From: an uncultured Planctomycetaceae bacterium | Lineage (GTDB): Bacteria > Planctomycetota > Planctomycetia > Planctomycetales > Planctomycetaceae | Reading direction: 5' to 3' | Assembly: GCA_937952455.1 (NCBI GenBank) | Contig: CALFYU010000315.1 | Location: forward strand, 1-14,956 | DNA: 14,956 nt | Shown here: positions 12,501-14,956 of the stretch, piece after piece | How positions within the stretch are numbered: position 1 is the stretch's first letter | Layout: the number at the start of each line of letters is the position of its first letter | The notes under the pieces: model-generated | What the model was told of the DNA's origin: nothing | Database searches by the model: none | The model's input: the letters and a program-made list of their open reading frames with translations, nothing else | Translations under genes and position numbers: made by a program

Positions 12501-14956
12501 ATGCGTACTGGATGGCTGCCCAAATTGTTTGTCGCGACTGCGCTGGTCATCGGTTCGCCTGCCGCTGCGCATAACGTAGCGGCTGCGGAATTGGGTGTTG
12601 TCCCGACGCCGAAAAAGGTCAAGACCCAAAACGGGACTTGTGGGATCCACGGAAACACGAAGATCATTCTGGGTGAAAACGCCACCGACGACGAAAAGTT
12701 CGCCGCCGAGGATTTGCGGGGCGCACTCAAAGAAATCTACGGATTCGCAATCCCATTCGGCACGCCGGGCGAGTATCGCGACAACAGCATCGTGATCGGC
12801 AAGCCCGAAACGAATCCGCTGGTCGGCGAGCTCATGAAACGGCAAGGGTTGTCGTTCTCGGAAAAGTCCAATGAGCAGGGCTATGTGCTGGGGATCGGCG
12901 AGAAGGGAATCGTCATCGCCGCCGAGAGCGAACCGGGAGTGCTGTACGGCACGATGACTCTGCGGCAAATTGCGCAGGTGCAAGGACCGGACAAACCGCT
13001 GCCGCGGGTGCAAATCACCGATTGGCCGCACATGAAGATGCGAGGCGTGCAGGAAGAGACCGCCTACGGCCAGGCGTCGACGATGGAAAATTATAAAGCG
13101 ATCATCCGCTTCATCGCCCAGTACAAGATGAACACCTACTTCATCTATCTGGAAGACAATTACCGTTTCAAGAAATATCCTACGATTGGCGTCGGCCGGG
13201 GCGCGTTTACGGCGGATCAAATCAATGAACTGGAGGCCTACGCCAAGCAGTATCACGTGGAACTGATCCCGATTTTCGAAATGCTCGGCAATCAGGGGAC
13301 GCTGTTGATGAATGCCGAGGTGTTGCCGTTCAGCGAATATCCCGGTTCGCACTCCTTCGCGACCGATGATGCGGCTTTTGAATTTCTGGAGAGCTGCTTT
13401 TTGGAACTGATCGACGTCTTCGACTCGAAGTATTTCCACGCCGGATTGGATGAATCGTGGGACCTCGGCTTCGGGAAGACCGAAGAGGAAGTCAAGAGAG
13501 AGGGTCGCGGTGCCGTGCACGCCAAGCATTATCGGCGGCTGAACAAGCTCTTCAAAGAACACGGCAAAACGATGATCATGTACGGCGACGTGATCGTCAA
13601 TCGGGACGATCCGTCGGTGATTCTGAATGCGATTCCCAAGGATATCGTGTTGATGGACTGGGTGTACGGCCCGAAACAACACTACGACAGCGTCGACAAG
13701 TTGGCGGCACACAACTTTCCGTTGATGGTCCTGCCGGGACTGAACAACTGGAGCCGAATTTTCCCGACGACGTCGGCGGCGCTGATCAATATCCGCAACT
13801 TCACGCTGGACGGCATCCGGCACAATGCGATCGGTTCGTTTACCTCGACGTGGGGGGACTTCAGCACGAAAAACCTGCGGGAAATGAATTACTTCGGCTA
13901 CGCCTACGGGGGCGAAGTCACCTGGTCGCCGCAATCGACCGACGTCGCCGGTTTTTATGACCGGTTTTTTACACTTCACAACGGTCCGGAGACGGCGGCG
14001 CGGCTGCGGGCGGTTTATGGGCTGCTGGAGAAGTGGCCCTTCGGATTGCCAATTGTGGACTATTTCCGCCATCCGTTCGCTCCGCGGTATGAGTACGGCG
14101 GGCGAAAACCGGACGCGAGCAAATCGGCGCATTCCGAACAAGACCTGTGGCGGGTGCGGGAAGATGCACGCACGGCGGAAGCACTGATTGCCGAATTGCG
14201 GCCCGTGATCACCCGCCGCCAGGGGGACTTAGACTACTACGAGTTCTGCGCCCGGATGCATCGCAACTATGTGCGGGGGCAATTGCTGGTTCGCAGTTTG
14301 CGGGACTTTGCCGCGACTGATCCGACGGACGACCAAATCGCCGGAGCGAAACGCCGCTTCGCCCATGAGGCCCGCGCCGTCCGCGATGAAACGACTGCGC
14401 TCCGCGACACGTTCCAGGAATTGTGGCTGCGGACCAACCAGCCGGACAACTTGCAATTTGCGATTGACGAATACGACATGCTGATCAAGTCCTGGGAAGA
14501 CACCGCCGCGCGGGCCGAAGCAGGGGTATTTGCCTATGATTCGCGGCCGGCCGCAGAGTGGATCTACGATCCTGATGGGTTTGAGAAAAAATCGCAGGTC
14601 CAACACGCGTTTTTCCGCAAGACAATTGAAGCGGACCCGCAAACTATCGAGCTGGCCGGCGTGCAATTGCATGGCGATACGCACGTTAAATTGTACGTCA
14701 ACGGCAAGCAGATCGGCGAACAGTTCGCCCGCCGCAACTTCTCCGCTCCGGTGAATCCACATCTGTTGGAGCTGTACGACATCAAACCCTACTTGAAGCC
14801 GGGCAAAAACGTGATCGCCGTCGAGGCCCATAACTACGGAACGGAAAACCACGAATTGGAGCCGGGTGGCCCGGATCGCTGCGGCGGGTTCCACTTGTAT
14901 GGCGAATTGATCGGCAAGGACGGTGCCGTGACCGAGATCAATTCCGATTCGTCCTG
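12501..14956 (+). CDS. Secreted GH20-type glycosidase (beta-N-acetylhexosaminidase-like), C-terminus cut by window edge
   Basis: An open frame of 818 codons from ATG 12501 (GAGG 7 nt upstream) to the right edge without a stop. A signal peptide (about 1-29, ending HNVAAA) precedes VVPTPKKV, the usual opening of the GH20b N-terminal domain (about 33-175: AAEDLRGAL, NSIVIGKP, GVLYGTMTLRQI). The TIM barrel follows from about 178 (DWPHMKMRGVQEE) with strands NTYFIYLED, VELIPIFEMLGNQG and the catalytic pair Asp317-Glu318 in FHAGLDESWDLG. Later strands include MIMYGDVIV and VLMDWVYGP. A mainly helical region (about 490-680) and a beta-sandwich (about 715-815, HVKLYVNGKQIG, GKNVIAVEAHNYG) like sugar-binding jelly rolls complete it. 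Known: GH20 uses substrate-assisted catalysis on terminal N-acetylhexosamine. Here the common HxGGDE reads HAGLDE, as in GcnA-like relatives (inference). Substrate is unproven. Long antisense open frames across it are shadows. Confidence 0.9.
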   Translation, partial: MRTGWLPKLFVATALVIGSPAAAHNVAAAELGVVPTPKKVKTQNGTCGIHGNTKIILGENATDDEKFAAEDLRGALKEIYGFAIPFGTPGEYRDNSIVIGKPETNPLVGELMKRQGLSFSEKSNEQGYVLGIGEKGIVIAAESEPGVLYGTMTLRQIAQVQGPDKPLPRVQITDWPHMKMRGVQEETAYGQASTMENYKAIIRFIAQYKMNTYFIYLEDNYRFKKYPTIGVGRGAFTADQINELEAYAKQYHVELIPIFEMLGNQGTLLMNAEVLPFSEYPGSHSFATDDAAFEFLESCFLELIDVFDSKYFHAGLDESWDLGFGKTEEEVKREGRGAVHAKHYRRLNKLFKEHGKTMIMYGDVIVNRDDPSVILNAIPKDIVLMDWVYGPKQHYDSVDKLAAHNFPLMVLPGLNNWSRIFPTTSAALINIRNFTLDGIRHNAIGSFTSTWGDFSTKNLREMNYFGYAYGGEVTWSPQSTDVAGFYDRFFTLHNGPETAARLRAVYGLLEKWPFGLPIVDYFRHPFAPRYEYGGRKPDASKSAHSEQDLWRVREDARTAEALIAELRPVITRRQGDLDYYEFCARMHRNYVRGQLLVRSLRDFAATDPTDDQIAGAKRRFAHEARAVRDETTALRDTFQELWLRTNQPDNLQFAIDEYDMLIKSWEDTAARAEAGVFAYDSRPAAEWIYDPDGFEKKSQVQHAFFRKTIEADPQTIELAGVQLHGDTHVKLYVNGKQIGEQFARRNFSAPVNPHLLELYDIKPYLKPGKNVIAVEAHNYGTENHELEPGGPDRCGGFHLYGELIGKDGAVTEINSDSS

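Noticed and set aside
12447..14141. 564-codon minus-strand open frame
   Set aside because: It is antisense to the GH20-type gene, whose plus-strand frame shows a signal peptide, ribosome site and family motifs. The antisense translation is Arg/His-rich with no recognisable domain, and is a by-product of GC-rich codon use.
14229..14894. 221-codon minus-strand open frame
   Set aside because: It is also antisense to the GH20-type gene; the plus-strand frame continues through it with a credible beta-sandwich domain.
1..14956. Search for a defence island, CRISPR array, toxin-antitoxin pair, retron or biosynthetic cluster
   Set aside because: No direct-repeat array, reverse transcriptase, nuclease, toxin-antitoxin pair or integrase was recognised; the MazG-like gene alone is not evidence of a toxin-antitoxin module.

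Overview
The window reads as chromosomal DNA of a planctomycete (Planctomycetota, probably Planctomycetales). The evidence is the gene mix: a secreted sulfatase with a C-C-P-T-R motif, a membrane-anchored Ser/Thr kinase with a long TPR tail, a secreted thioredoxin/WD40/leucine-rich-repeat fusion, loose operon structure with frequent 70-580 bp gaps, moderately high GC, and palindromic repeats between genes. No rRNA, tRNA, CRISPR array, phage gene or insertion sequence was seen.

Layout. 1-210 (minus): N-terminal part of a MazG-like NTP pyrophosphohydrolase, cut by the window edge. 347-2575 (minus): exported TlpA-type thioredoxin fused to an SH3-like module, three WD40 repeats and about seven leucine-rich repeats, probably starting at TTG. 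2576-3154: a 579-bp gap between divergent genes. 3155-4720 (plus): arylsulfatase. 4791-5843 (plus): tRNA-dihydrouridine synthase, separated from the sulfatase by tandem hairpins. 5842-5982: a long inverted repeat between convergent genes. 5989-6924 (minus): GNAT acetyltransferase. 7045-10104 (minus): Ser/Thr kinase with TPR region. 10262-10789 (minus): small membrane-anchored protein of unknown function. 10853-10956: a paired-hairpin repeat element. 10952-11170 (minus): 72-aa protein of unknown function. 11522-12232 (minus): RsmE 16S rRNA methyltransferase. 12501-14956 (plus): secreted GH20-type glycosidase running off the right edge. This last gene has no stop inside the window and is masked by long antisense open frames.

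Functionally the window mixes housekeeping RNA modification (Dus, RsmE) and nucleotide sanitation (MazG-like) with the planctomycete repertoire for sulfated or amino-sugar polysaccharides (sulfatase, GH20 enzyme) and signalling (kinase). The genes do not form one obvious pathway or defence system.

The most unusual items are the four-module thioredoxin fusion and the two intergenic repeat elements. Each element is a pair of inverted arms around a 60-79 bp spacer, and each overlaps the TAG stop codon of its neighbour. No single new system stands out with certainty. All statements come from reading the sequence; no database search was run.
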